Part shown: positions 48,635 to 59,782 of the stretch, one piece after another
Position numbering within the stretch: the first letter of the stretch is position 1
Layout: every line of letters begins with the position of its first letter
Translations under genes and position numbers: made by a program
Assembly: GCA_015680685.1 (NCBI GenBank)
Contig: MNCI01017969.1
Span: 241,628 to 305,627 of the forward strand
Source: Gnetum montanum
Lineage: Eukaryota; Streptophyta; Gnetopsida; Gnetales; Gnetaceae
Length of the DNA stretch: 64,000 bases
Direction of reading: 5' to 3'
The notes under the pieces: model-generated
Databases searched by the model: none
Seen by the model: the letters and a program-made list of their open reading frames with translations, nothing else
Told to the model about the DNA's origin: nothing

Positions 48635-51060
48635 ATGTCTTCTTCTCACAAACATGATGATAATAAAATGTTGGTTCTTCAAGAATGCAAGATGGTGTAT
48701 ACTCATCTAGATGAGTATGTGCCTAACTTCACCTTCATCTTGCATCAAGATAAACAAGTGTGATGGCATGATATGGAAGGTAACATTATAATGCCTTCTA
48801 ATCAATCTATGCTTAGGATGCTACTTCAAACTCTTAGGAGGTTGGACATCCAAGATCTTCAAGAGGAGTACGTTGTGCATGATTATTACTACTAAGACTA
48901 TCATCCCATTGAAACACAATATAGAAGAGATCAACACTAAGAGAAGCACCATGAGTTTATGAAGGGAAAATGGTTCATCAATCCCTTGTTCCTGCTTAAC
49001 CAAAATGATAATGAGGATCCTTCCTCTGGGAGCTCTAAACATGAAGATTCTCCACCCCTTGTTATTGGTGATGGGGGCGTGGCCCTAAATCTATAGTCCA
49101 CTATCAATAATCCAAGTTCAAGAAAATATGGTAGCCAAGGCAGGGACATAAACAAGCATTCAGAGGATAAGAAAACTAATGAATGTGGCCATGACAACCA
49201 AAGAGGGGTTGGTAGATACCATCATTGTGCCAATCCTCCTCCCTCTTCATCCTCTTCATCTGCATATTTTTCTTTCTCTTCTGGTTCTAACAAACAATGC
49301 AAAAATAACAACCATGATGGAGGTGCATAATGGGACAATAATGATGACCTCCAAGTCCATCATGACCAAAGGGGTAGTAGAGGACATCATTAACATCATA
49401 AAAATAATGATGATGATGAGCCTTTATTGGCAACCTGAAGCATGTTAAATATTTCAAAGGCTATAAAAATTCCAATTAGTCATGTGAAGGATAGTCGAAT
49501 CAAACAACTTGATATGAACAATATTCCCAGATTTGAAGGGGAATATAAGTTTGATCCACAAACACATCTTCAACATTTTCATGATGCTTGTGCCTTACAA
49601 AATATTGAAAATAATTTGTTGAAATTAAAGCTATTTCTCAAGACACTCATCAAGGAAGCAAAAAGATGGTACTAGTCCTTGGAGCCAGAATCCATTTGCA
49701 GGTGGAGTACAATACTAGAGCTATTTAACAATAAGTATTAGACATACTCCAGAGTGTCTAATCTAAGAAGATAGATTCAAGGATGAAACCCAGGAAACCA
49801 TGAACCCTTGGATTTCATTATGGGTAGATAATATTCTCTCATACACCAATGCCTTAGTCATGGTTATTCTTAGTAGGAACAATTTCATCATATCATAGAT
49901 GGACTTAGATAAAAAATGAGGAGAAATCTTGGGGTCTATGCCCAAGAGAGACTATTTGAACTCAAAGCCCATTATATTTAAAGGCTAATTAAGCAAGTAA
50001 GAAAAGAAGAGGGGGAGTTTAGAAAATGCAAAAGTGCAAAGAAATACAACATGAATCCTTCCATTAGAAAGAGGGAGGTTTGATTTTATGATAGTGAAGA
50101 AGAGTCATCACTTGATAAGGTGGTAAACAAAAAAACCTTACTAATCCAAAAATCTATGTCTAAAATTTCAGCTAAGGTGGATAAAATGTGGGATTCATTA
50201 AATAAAAAATTATAAGCTACTCTAAAACTCACCAAAGAATCAAGAAAGCAGAGGAGTGATCACAATAATAGGAGGCAAAAAGAAGCTATACGTGCCTACC
50301 AAAGGGGTAAAGGCAGGATTGTTGTATTAGATGAAGTTGTAGAAACTGAACCAAATGATGATGGTAAGTGTGACATCTACTAATATGAACATTCTAAGGG
50401 ATGTTGTCTCATCATGTCATACTTACAGTATTTTGAGGTGTATGCTCTAAATCCATGACTAGCCAAAAGGCAAGCACCTAGAAGGTTGCCTTAACCTTAA
50501 GGCAATCCCAAGTAGTTCCATTAGCAACAACAATATTATCCAAGTGGAACTCCACTATAACCATATGAGAAATATCAACAGTGGCACTAACCATAGTCAT
50601 GGGTCATGCCACTAGAGGTAGTAGTACCCTTATAGGTAACAAAATCCATATGGTTATTACATTTAGCAACCCCAATCCCCATGTGACTCTTCTAGTCACA
50701 TTTCTCCTTTTGAACATCACTACAACCCTCTTGAATACTATGGAGCTCATTCCTCAAATTCTAGGAGGAATGCCACATTTTATCCTTATCCTTCTCCTAT
50801 TTTTTCACCTATTCCTCCACCCTCAACACAGCTACCACCTACTCCATCCTTATAGGATGAACTTCTAGCCCAGCTGCAAGAATGTAACACTACTAAGGTC
50901 ATCAATCTACAACTAGTTCATCAACCAAGGGGTTCAAAACCTCATGCTCATAGACTTAGGTGGTTGGTCATCCTACTCCTACTTCATCCTCTTCAAACAA
51001 TTCAATTAGGTCACCTTCAAACCAAATGCTACCTAGGATTCATATTGTTATACTCACTCA
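48635..51060 (+). pseudogene. Element C gag relic
   Basis: Starts at an ATG at 48635 (MSSSHKHDDNK). The family signature EYVPNFTFILHQDKQ and MEGNIIMPSNQSML follows at about 48710-48800. The gag core is the open frame 49442-49675 (MNNIPRFEGEYKFDPQ, LKLFLKTLIKEAKRWY), then SLEPESI and ILELFNNKY. A knuckle-like YEHSKGCC lies near 50390, and a low-complexity linker runs to the protease. Stops occur every few dozen codons. Confidence 0.75.
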
Positions 51061-51089
51061 TGTTGTATCTAATTGGATCTAGGTTGCAA

Positions 51090-51565
51090 ACCTTCCTAGG
51101 AAATTAGCTAATCCTAGGAGTCCCCTTATCTATTTACAAATTATTGGAAATGAACCATGTAAATCTCTTCTTGATTTAGGTTCTAGTATGAACTTGATTT
51201 CTCATAAGATGTATACTACCTAGAACCTGCCACCTCTCAAGAAGAGTAATGTAAGATTGCAATTGGCAAACTAGTCCATCACTATTCCATTCGAACTAGT
51301 CAAAGACATTGTTACCACTCTTTTTGGATGGTCTTATCCTACTAATTTCCTAGTAATCATGGTTGAGAACTATAAGGGGGACTTCCCAATCATTATGGGA
51401 AAGGTATGGCTAAGCACTGTTGATGCAACAATGGGCATCAAAGATCTTTTCTTTGAGATATCTAAAGAAAATGCATTTAGAAAAATCAAGAAGAGACAAG
51501 TTCCATGCATCATGTACAATGATACAACATGCAATTGCATGAAAAACTCTCATCCATGAAATAAG
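51090..51565 (+). pseudogene. Element C protease relic
   Basis: SPLIYLQIIGNEPCKSLLDL leads to the active site LLDLGSSMNLIS near 51175. VKDIVTTLFGWSYPTNFLVI and the second signature IIMGKVWLSTVD follow in the open frame 51359-51559, ending after KIKKRQVPCIMYNDT, as in element A. Confidence 0.8.
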
Positions 51566-52074
51566 CACCTATTTCTAGATACAAGTAATATGCACATGAG
51601 GCAAATATTCAAAGGTGTTTGTATGCATAATAGCCACAAAAAAGAATGCACACAATGGCTAATTATTGATTTTGATAGTAGCACAATGTGCATAAAACCT
51701 ACTAAGAGCATGACATGTGCTTATGTCACAGGCATAGATGAACTAGAGAAAGTTCATCACCAACTCTCTAATGATTAAAACACTAATACCAATTGGGGAG
51801 AGTTGAAGATCCCTGTGAATTTCAAATAAGAGCCTCTAGAGTTGAAAACTCTACTTGCTAACCTAGAATATGCATTCTTAAAAAATGATAAGCTTGTCAT
51901 ACTTAATGCCAAACTTGCTCTTAAGCAAAAAGAAAAACTATTGAAAATGGTCAACAAATGGCCAATAGCCTTTTCTTGGTCATATCCTAAACTCATTGAA
52001 ATTGATCCATGGATATGCCAACATTGCATTTACACTAATCTATGCATGAAGCCAAGGAGGCAACCACAATGGTA

Positions 52075-53330
52075 ATTAAATCCAAAATTGAAGCAAATTA
52101 TTAAGGAGGAGATTGAGCAACTCCTTAAGGCAAGGTTCATCTACACCATTGCAAATAGTGAGTGAGTCAGCCTACTCATGATCGTGTTAAATAAAGGTGG
52201 ACAATGGTGGGTTTGTATTGGCTTAATACTATTAAACATGGCAACATTCATAGATCAATTTCTATTGTCATTCATTGATCAAGCGTTGAACATCGTATCT
52301 AGACATTACTATTATAGTTTTCTTGGATGGTTATTGTGGCTATAACCAAATAAAAATTAGACTAGAAGATCAAGCCAAAAAAACATTCACAAGTCCTTCA
52401 AAGACCTTTGCATATCACAAGATGCCATTTTATCTATGAAATGCTCTTACCACTTTCCAACACTTAGTCTTAAGCATATTTTAGTAGCAAATAGGTAGTG
52501 GAGTGGATGTTTTCATGGATGACTTCTCCACTTATGGTCCTACCTTCAAGAAATCCTTGGACTACCTTAAGAAAGTATTAAAAAGATGTGTGGAAATAAA
52601 TCTATAACTCAATTAGCAAAAGAGCCATCTCATGGTCCAAGAAGGCATTGTATTATAGCACTGAATTTCACAGGAAGGGATTGAGGTAGACGTTGAAAAG
52701 ACAAGGGTCATCCAAGAAATCACTCATCAACCAAAAACTATAAAAGATGTTTATTCATTCCTTAGACACACTAGCTACTACTAATGATTTATAGAGAATT
52801 TCTCTAAGATCACAAAGCCATTGGTTAAACTAACAAAGAAAGATGCTCCTTTCATCTGGACTAAGGAATGCAAAAATGCATTCCAAAGCCTCAAGCAAAA
52901 GCTTGTAGAGCCTCCAATTCTATGAACACCGGATTGGTTCAGATCATTCCATATCATGATATATGCATCTAATTACACCTTGGAAGCCATGATTACACAA
53001 TTGGATGATAAGAAACATCCATGTTACACCCACTACACAAGTTGAAGCATTGTGGGTGCACAACTGAATTGCACCACCATGAAAAAAGAACTGATGGTGA
53101 TGGTGTATGCTCTAGAAAAGTTCAAGTACTATGTGTTTGGATATAAAGTATTTGTGCACACTAATCATAGTGCCATCCACTTCCTCATGAATAAGCCAAT
53201 GGTGAGTCTCCATGTCATATGGTGGTTAGTGATCTTGTAGGAATTCGATCTTACAATAGTAGATTGAAATGGGACTAAGAATGTGGTCATTGATCACTTG
53301 TCTTGGTTATGATGGGATAACAAAGAGAAG
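52075..53330 (+). pseudogene. Element C reverse transcriptase-RNase H relic
   Basis: RT motifs in order: IEQLLKARFIYTIANSE, LNKGGQWWVC, FLDGYCGYNQIKI, KTFAYHKMPF, then the catalytic box as VDVFMDD (F for the usual Y) and VLKRCVEINL. RNase H follows: [47 protein letters not shown] and NVVIDHLSWL. One frame change near 52325 and about ten stops break it. This is the only RT in the window. It marks C as the pol-bearing relative of A and B. Confidence 0.85.
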
Positions 53331-53399
53331 GAGAGCCCACTCTCTAATCAATTTCTTGATGAACTCCTCTTTGCTACTATAATAAATGAACAAATGTCG

Positions 53400-53785
53400 A
53401 TGGATCCAAAATGGTATGATGGCATCCTCACTTATCTTCTTACTTAGGAGATGTCACAAGATCTAGACCATAGAAAGAAACAAAAAATTTTTCATTGGGA
53501 TAAGCACTTCATGGAAATTGCTAGATACCTTTACAAGGTATGTGCTGATGGCCTAGTTCATTGGTATGTACCTGATGCAAATCAATTGTGTGTTCTCTAG
53601 GATGCTCATAAAGGCCCTTATGGAGGCCAACTGGGAAACACATGGTTATAAAAATTATGATGGTAGGATACTATTGGCCCATAATCTTCAAGAAAATCCA
53701 CCAATTTTTTTGATCCTATGAGTGAAACACTGTGAAAATTGCTAGTCGGCCTCAGGAAAAGATTCGCAATTCAGGCAAGGGCGCA
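53400..53785 (+). pseudogene. Element C integrase zinc-finger region, cut by element D
   Basis: The frame gives LYKVCADGLVHWYVPD, then AHKGPYGGQLGKH, GYYWPIIFKKIHQF and a degraded C-x2-C (SYE, stop, NTVKIASRP). This corresponds to the HHCC N-terminal domain of a gypsy integrase. Homology stops at or just before 53785, where the LTR of element D begins. The catalytic core and 3' LTR of C lie, if anywhere, beyond element D. Confidence 0.75.
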
Positions 53786-54348
53786 TGTCAGAACTCCAGA
53801 AGGGAGAATAAGACAGAGCAACACCAAGAGACGTGTAGCATCAAGTCCTCAACTTCTTGTGTAGATTCCTAATCTTTCTATGCTTTTTCTATTTACGCTA
53901 TATCACGTGACGTAGCGTAATGGCACTTAGCATGATTCTGTTCAAACATAGTCTGGCATCAGAAGGATAGTTACTTCGGCATAGGGAGAAGCTTGAGCAG
54001 CGTAATATGCGACTTCTTGTGTATTTTGTTAAGTCTTTTGTTCAAGGCCAGGATTACGCTCTGTTACGCACAGTAGCGTAATGAGCTCCAAAATAGTCAA
54101 AGGCAAAGTCTAAGAAAGTGCGATTGCTCATCATACGCTCATCACGCAACGTAGCGTATCACAGCGTATTGCGTCGCCAAACTAAACATTGTTTAAGCTT
54201 CATTACGCGCGGCTACGTAAGCGAGCGCAAAACAGCTTGAATCCATTATTTCCATGTCATGTTACACTCGTGCATGCAACGCAGCGTGAATGAGCATAAT
54301 ATAACCCAAAAACAGTTGAGACATGCCCGACGCGCATCTCTTCCTCAC

Positions 54349-54380
54349 ACGCACAATACGCGAACGAGCGTATTGTGCGT
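54349..54380 (+). promoter_or_regulatory. Perfect 13-bp hairpin in element D U3
   Basis: ACGCACAATACGC (54349-54361), a 6-base loop, then its exact reverse complement (54368-54380), about 100 bp upstream of the TATA box. Smaller inverted pairs built on the same core (ATTACGCT/AGCGTAAT, ATACGCT/AGCGTAT) lie at about 54054-54170. Confidence 0.8.
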
Positions 54381-54480
54381 AGTCATGAAGTTTGATGCAA
54401 AAATGGTCAAGTCAACAGTACCCAAAACATTCAGGGCACACGTCATCAGGGTTGCACCTTTTCCACAAGACATCACAGCC

Positions 54481-54488
54481 TATAAATA
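54481..54488 (+). promoter_or_regulatory. Element D TATA box
   Basis: TATAAATA followed by CCCCAG, the best TATA box in the LTR. Confidence 0.65.
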
Positions 54489-55422
54489 CCCCAGTTGATA
54501 AAGATACAGAGGTTGGCAAATCAAAGAAGCAAAGACATTTTTTTGAGCACTGGAGCACTTATCACTTTTGAGTAGAGATACAGAGAACAACGCTTTGGCA
54601 ATTGTTGATAGCATCATCTTACGGCAGAAACAGAGCACGGTTCGCTTCGAGCACTGGTGACAGGAGTAATCGTTCTTCTGGGAAAGACTCTATTGGTCAG
54701 AAACAATTGATCGGTAGATGTCAGAGCTTGACCTTCCTTGCATCCCGGCTTTAGCCCACGAGGTAGATCGGACTTCTGTTTGGACAGTTTTCTTGTTGTT
54801 TTGTGCTTGCTTCACATCTAGTAATCAGGGTCTCCCCAGTGTAACGAGATATATAAAATATACATCTTTCACATCAAAGCGTAGATCTTAAAACTATGTG
54901 TTTTTCGTGTGTTAGCCTTTTCTTATCGTGTTTAGCGTTATCATCGTTGCAATTCATCTACATCATTTTCCCCTCGTTTTTGCGATTCCTCGAATCAGAT
55001 CGTTTCACGAGATATTCATTGGTTTACTGATTAGTAAGTCCCTGTCTGATCAACAAGACCACTCAGGGTGCCGTGGATTCGTTTTTCTAGCATAGCCCTC
55101 ACGCGGATCCGTGGTTAAAACTGTGTACACGGAATTTGTTCGGTATTTTCCAGCTACCGACGTTTTCTGTCGTTATAGTTTTCTAGTGCTAGAAGGAGGG
55201 CCTCTTAGGTTCCAATCCGTCGTTTTTGGGTAGCCCTGTTAGCGATCCATACCCTAAATCGTAAACGTAATACCTCCATGGAAGCTTACGATAAGTTGTG
55301 TGGTGTAGATCGGTCGTAAGGACAATTTCTTTAGAATCCTACAGGATAGAAAGCCCTTTTTTGATCTTATTGCCAGCCATTTCTTAGATCCGATTACTAG
55401 CTATCATTAATCTCATTGCTCA

Positions 55423-57873
55423 ATGGATTCCTTGTACACAACCACAACCTCCATGGTCCCTGCCAATTTGGGTGCCACGTCTGTGAACCCTATCGTGGTC
55501 ACCAGACCAGGTCCTGGTGCAACAGGATCTCAGGGGCCATTGCGCCGATCATTGAGACTTCAGGGAAAAGAGCCCATCTTCACGGTCATAACCCCTGAAG
55601 AATACAACTTTATATATGTTAAGATCCAAGCGAAGCTGGCTCTTAGCCGAGCCGAAGTCGAAGCAAAATGAAACTTTGAGGTGGTCCACCGAGGGGGCCA
55701 TGATTTCAAGCCAACAGCTTACAACATCATTCCCTTGACCGAACACCAACATGAACTCATTACACAGTTGGTCATGGCCAAGGGCCAGGTGGCACAAGCT
55801 GTGGTGGAGCCCCAGCATGGGGAAGAGGAAGAGGATGAATTGACAACCCAGTCGGAACATTCGTTCCATACTCTGAGCCCCCAAACGTACATAAATCCCT
55901 TGTTTCCTTTCAAAGGAGAGGCCGCTCCTCTTGACCCAGCCATGACCGTACAGATGCATTTCCCTGCCATGCCGTAGGCCACCGCGCAGCCGTCTGGGCT
56001 GCAAGCACAAACACCGCATAATAACATGGGGGTAGTTTCGTCACCGCGGGTACTTAGCATCCCAGTGGTGGTCCCGGTGACCACCGCGTCCCATTTTATC
56101 CCTCAGATACAACCCCACAACATATCCGTAACACGCCTGGTGCAAACCTTGTCGCCCCCGCCCCCTCCAACTCAACAGATCACCGCAGCTGTTCAGCCAC
56201 AAACATACATCCAACAGCCTGCTGCAAGACAGTGGCCCAACCCTGCAGCACAATACAACCAGTCTACGCTGTCTGGTGTGCAACCTTCCGTTGCACCCGC
56301 AACGCAAGCTCCACATGTGGTCCCGCAGTATATCTATCCCTATCTTACGCAACAGGCGACGGCTAACCCCGCTTCACAAACCAATGGGTGGTGGTCTTCA
56401 CAAGCCCCTCCGCCTGCAGGGATCCCCGCCCCAGTGTTAGCCAGTCAACCTCTCCCGTCGTTTCCATTCCCTAGCGCCGCCCTCCTGGTCCAACCTCCTA
56501 TGCCTTCTGCATAGACACCTCCATCAACGGGTCTAGACTAAGCCTTCCAGCTTATACAGACTCTCACCGAGGAGGTTCAATGCCTCAAAGCCGGTGGTTC
56601 TGATACTATTCAGATCATGGACTTTTACCAGGATGATTCAATTAGTCCAGCGGTCCCTATGCTATCATTGCCGTTAGGGATGTCTCTGCCTCATTTTACC
56701 AAGTACAATGGGGAGGGAGATCCCAATGCTCACTTGGTCACGTTTAGGTCTAAGTCCTTGTTGTTGGAACAGCGGCCACACATCATCATCCGAGTCTTTG
56801 CAATGTCTTTAACAGGGAAAGCTTTGGATTGGTACCGAGCCCTCCCATGCTCTTCCATCTCAACCTTGGAAGAGCTGCTGACCCAATTTGTGACTCGTTT
56901 CAAATACAACTTGAAACCAGAAGTCACATTGGATCAGCTCATGGGGGTGAAACAAGACTCGCTCGAGCCCGTCCAAAAGTTCATACAACACTGGAATGCT
57001 ACCTTGAATGAGATCCGCGAGCCGATCGCGGACTCACATCTGCTGGCTATATTCAAGGGAGCAATCAACGACTTTATTAAGTCGAAGCTATATTATCTTT
57101 CCCCCAACTCTCTACACTAGGCCTTCGCTCAAACTAGAAGCATCTAAGATGCTGCGAAGGCCAGCAAAGACCCGACGTATGTCGCCTACAGGAATGCGCA
57201 TAACAAGGGCAAAGACAAGGGTAAAGCAGCGACAATGACAGTAGCTACAATGACTGAGAGTACAAAGACTAAGAACAAGAAGGCACCCACGGTGCCTCCT
57301 AAAACCACGGCTGGTGCTGGCACTAGCCAAGACACAACTGCCCCTGAAAAGACCCCTCAGCTTAAGCCAAACTTTGAGCGTAAGGATCGCTCAAAGTACA
57401 CGGCATTACTTGTAAAGCATTCTAAACTGCTGAAACAACTGTTAGGGGCAGGGCACATTCAACCTAAGAAGGTGTTTGAGGAGGCTCTGAAGCGTCACAG
57501 ATGTCATTGTGAACTGCTGAAGAACCCTTTTTTAGCCTTACCTAACAAACCACCAGTTCCGAGATCTTTTAGGCTAGACCGTTTCTGTGATTACCACCAT
57601 CTATGTGGTCACGATACGGATTACTGTTGGGCGTTGAAAGATGAAATTCAACGTATGCTGGACGATGCTTCACTCAAGTTAGACAGTAGCAACCTGACAC
57701 ATCCAAAAAACCAAACATTGCGCGTGTATAAGGACCTGTTGAACGTAAACGATGATCCTTACACAATCACTGTGGTAAGTACAGACAGTGAGAGGAGGGA
57801 ATCGCCAAAACAACCTTTTTTTTTTTGCATGTCCCTGCCACCTCACAAAGGGGGCCAACCATTTCATCGGTAG
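55423..57873 (+). pseudogene. Element D gag
   Basis: One reading frame of 817 codons from ATG 55423 to a stop at 57871-57873, broken by about six stops (after 55671, 55977 and 56514, near 56538, at 57118 and near 57148) but without frame loss. Residues 1-80 are serine/threonine-rich. Residues about 200-365 are very rich in proline and glutamine. The gag core is at 56617-57117 (LPHFTKYNGEGDPNAH, SLTGKALDWYRALP, LDQLMGVKQDSLEPVQKFI). A lysine-rich stretch follows, then a zinc knuckle of the C-x2-H-x4-H-x4-C type (CDYHHLCGHDTDYC, about 57592). Tat-lineage Ty3/gypsy is the likely home. The proteins would coat element RNA. The low number of stops shows a fairly recent death. Confidence 0.85.
57816..57826 (+). 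promoter_or_regulatory. 11-T run at the gag to protease frame change
   Basis: Eleven T residues mark the point where coding-like text moves from the gag frame to the -1 frame. Gag stops 45 bp further on. Position and direction fit ribosomal -1 slippage. An indel in the homopolymer is the plain alternative. Confidence 0.5.
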
Positions 57874-59213
57874 CCAGTGGGGTCTCGAGGCCGCCCTTCA
57901 TTATACGGGCACCTTCTCAAATACACTCTCAGTTACGCAGCAATAGCCAAGCCGCGACCTCGTCCGCGCCCATGTCCAGGGTGCCCTTCATTATCAGGGC
58001 ACAAAAACCACAGGCTGCTCCTCTCATGCAGGGGTAGACCTCCAACCAAAAGCGTCAACCATCACCTCCCAAACGAAAGGGAGAGGACACATCAGTTAGC
58101 GCAACGAAAGAACATTCTACGCTCAGCTTCCCTAAGCCTAGGCCCTTGGCCTCTGTGCCTTCACCTGTACCTCAGAGGTAGGATAAAGGTGCAAAAATGC
58201 AATCGCCTTCTCTTGGCAAGAAGAAAAACAGCCCCCCGACTGACACCACTCTACTTCAGGAGATCCATCTCCTGGGCCGAATGGAAGAGGACAAGGGGGA
58301 AAAACAACCCAGCCGAGAGAAGGACCTCCTCGATGCATTTACGCAAGTTAAACAGGCTCTCAAATAAAAAATCACAACGCTGAGCCTTTATGACCTGCTT
58401 ATGACGTCTTGAGAGCACTGTGAGGCCATGGTTCTCATGCTGACATCCATATCAGTGGATGAAAGCTTGCCAGCGGAGGAGGAAGTGATACACGTTGTCA
58501 TGTTTGCTTCCGAAGCTGAGCAACCTACACCTTCCTCACTGACCTTCCACGACAGGTCTATCAAAGACGATCCTGAGAAAGGTCAGGTGACAACTGAGCC
58601 TATGTTTATCACTATCCGAGTCGGTCAATACCAGATCTGGAGAGTACACGTGGACGATGGCGCAGCTACCAACGTCATTCCCTATTCCATCGTGGATAGG
58701 TTGGGTCTGGTCGACCAGATCACGCCCACGACGACGGCCTGCGTAAAATCGTTCAACGAGGCACGGGTTCAAGTTAAGGGGATGGTGCGTATTGAGTTTG
58801 TGGCGGGGGATCAATTCCCAATAGAGGCCACTTTCTTAGTCGTCGAGGAGATGCTAGGGTTTAACCTGATCTTAGGGAGGTCGTGGTTAGCCCAACTGAG
58901 GGTAGTTTCGTCACCAATACACCAAGAGATACATCTTCCCTATGCCGGAGGGGAGGTTGTGATATGCGGTGACGAAATCACCCCCAGGACCGTCAATAAC
59001 ATTGAAGAAGAACGGGGTTCAGAGATAGAAACGATTGATGATCAAACCCGTCTCCAAACCCCCCAACAAGCTGACAGCAATGATGACGGTCTAGCTTGGG
59101 CCGACCTGCCATTCCTGGATGGCAGCATAGAGGATTCAAACCATAAGTCTCCTCGCCCTTACGCGACACTCAACATAAAGGCCATCAAGAGACAATTACG
59201 TATCAATGGTTGA
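57825..59213 (+). pseudogene. Element D protease (retropepsin) with linker
   Basis: The -1 frame runs from 57825 through a basic, proline-rich linker in which PFIIRA occurs three times. After about four stops it opens fully from 58428 to a TGA at 59211-59213. The protease fold is clear: VDDGAATNVIPYSIVDRLGL (about 58650), with D-D-G where plant gypsy proteases usually have D-S/T/L-G, then FLVVEEMLGFNLILGRSWLA. After it the frame ends in RRQLRING-like text (KAIKRQLRING) with no RT. In most Ty3/gypsy elements RT follows directly in frame. Here the spacer repeat and the opposite-strand gene follow. Confidence 0.8.
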
Positions 59214-59442
59214 ACGATGGTCCTTGCATACATTATCATGTCTTAGCGAGTTATCATGGTTCCGACTTAGCAATTTTATTTCATGCATTTTCACGTTACT
59301 TTTGTTTTCAGTTCTTACACTGGTCATTTATCTTCACACTGTTTTCTTTTTCTTATGCATGATATTCACGTTTCCTGATCACTTTAGCATAATTACGCAA
59401 AATACTGTACCAGTATCATTTACGCTTGCTGTATTACGCCAC

Positions 59443-59782
59443 GGCCCGCAATGACCTTAAACTAGTGGCGCAGAATTGTACGCCGTTATCATTTACGCAT
59501 ATTATACCATGGCCCATAATGGCCTTAAACTAGCGACACAGAATTATGCATTATCATCATTTACGCTTTCTCTACATTACGCATACGGCCCGCGATGGCC
59601 TTAAACTAGTCCCTAGGTTACGCAGAATCATATGATGGTCTGCAATGACCTTAAACTAGTTACACAGAATTGTATACTATGACTCTTTACGCTTGATTAC
59701 GCAGTAGGCCCGCAACGGCCCTAAACTAGTCACTAGTTTATGCAGAATCATATGACAGCCCGCGATGGCCTTAAACTAGCCA
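59443..59782. repeat. Tandem repeat in the spacer between convergent genes
   Basis: Six copies of a core GGCCCGCAATGGCCTTAAAC (with variants), followed by TAGT or TAGC, start at 59443, 59511, 59587, 59637, 59707 and 59757. Spacings are 68, 76, 50, 70 and 50 bp, so the last four form two 120-bp dimers. Between cores TTTACGC or ATTACGC recurs. The array lies between the protease stop and the 3' end of the antisense gene. Some Tat-lineage elements are known to carry such arrays in untranslated DNA, and these can seed satellite DNA. Confidence 0.85.

Larger units (their letters stand above)
53786..55100 (+). mobile_element. Element D, 5' LTR and leader (right end unresolved)
   Basis: The inferred start is TGTCAGAACTCC, a common gypsy LTR beginning, at the point where element C integrase homology ends. 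From here on GC content rises and reading frames are much less decayed. U3 is crowded with GCGTA/TACGC. The TATA box is at 54481-54488. The LTR end and primer site could not be placed. A stretch GGGTGCCGTGG near 55066 is a weak candidate for a tRNA-Asp-type site. Gag starts at 55423. Confidence 0.6.

Noticed and set aside
54655-54665. TGACA at 54657 as the end of the element D LTR
   Set aside because: It pairs with the TGTCA start, but no primer-like sequence follows, so the LTR end was left open.
55549-56352. Long minus-strand frames opposite element D gag (156, 121 and 103 codons)
   Set aside because: Shadows of the GC-richer, proline-rich gag frame; composition follows gag codons and no domain is visible.
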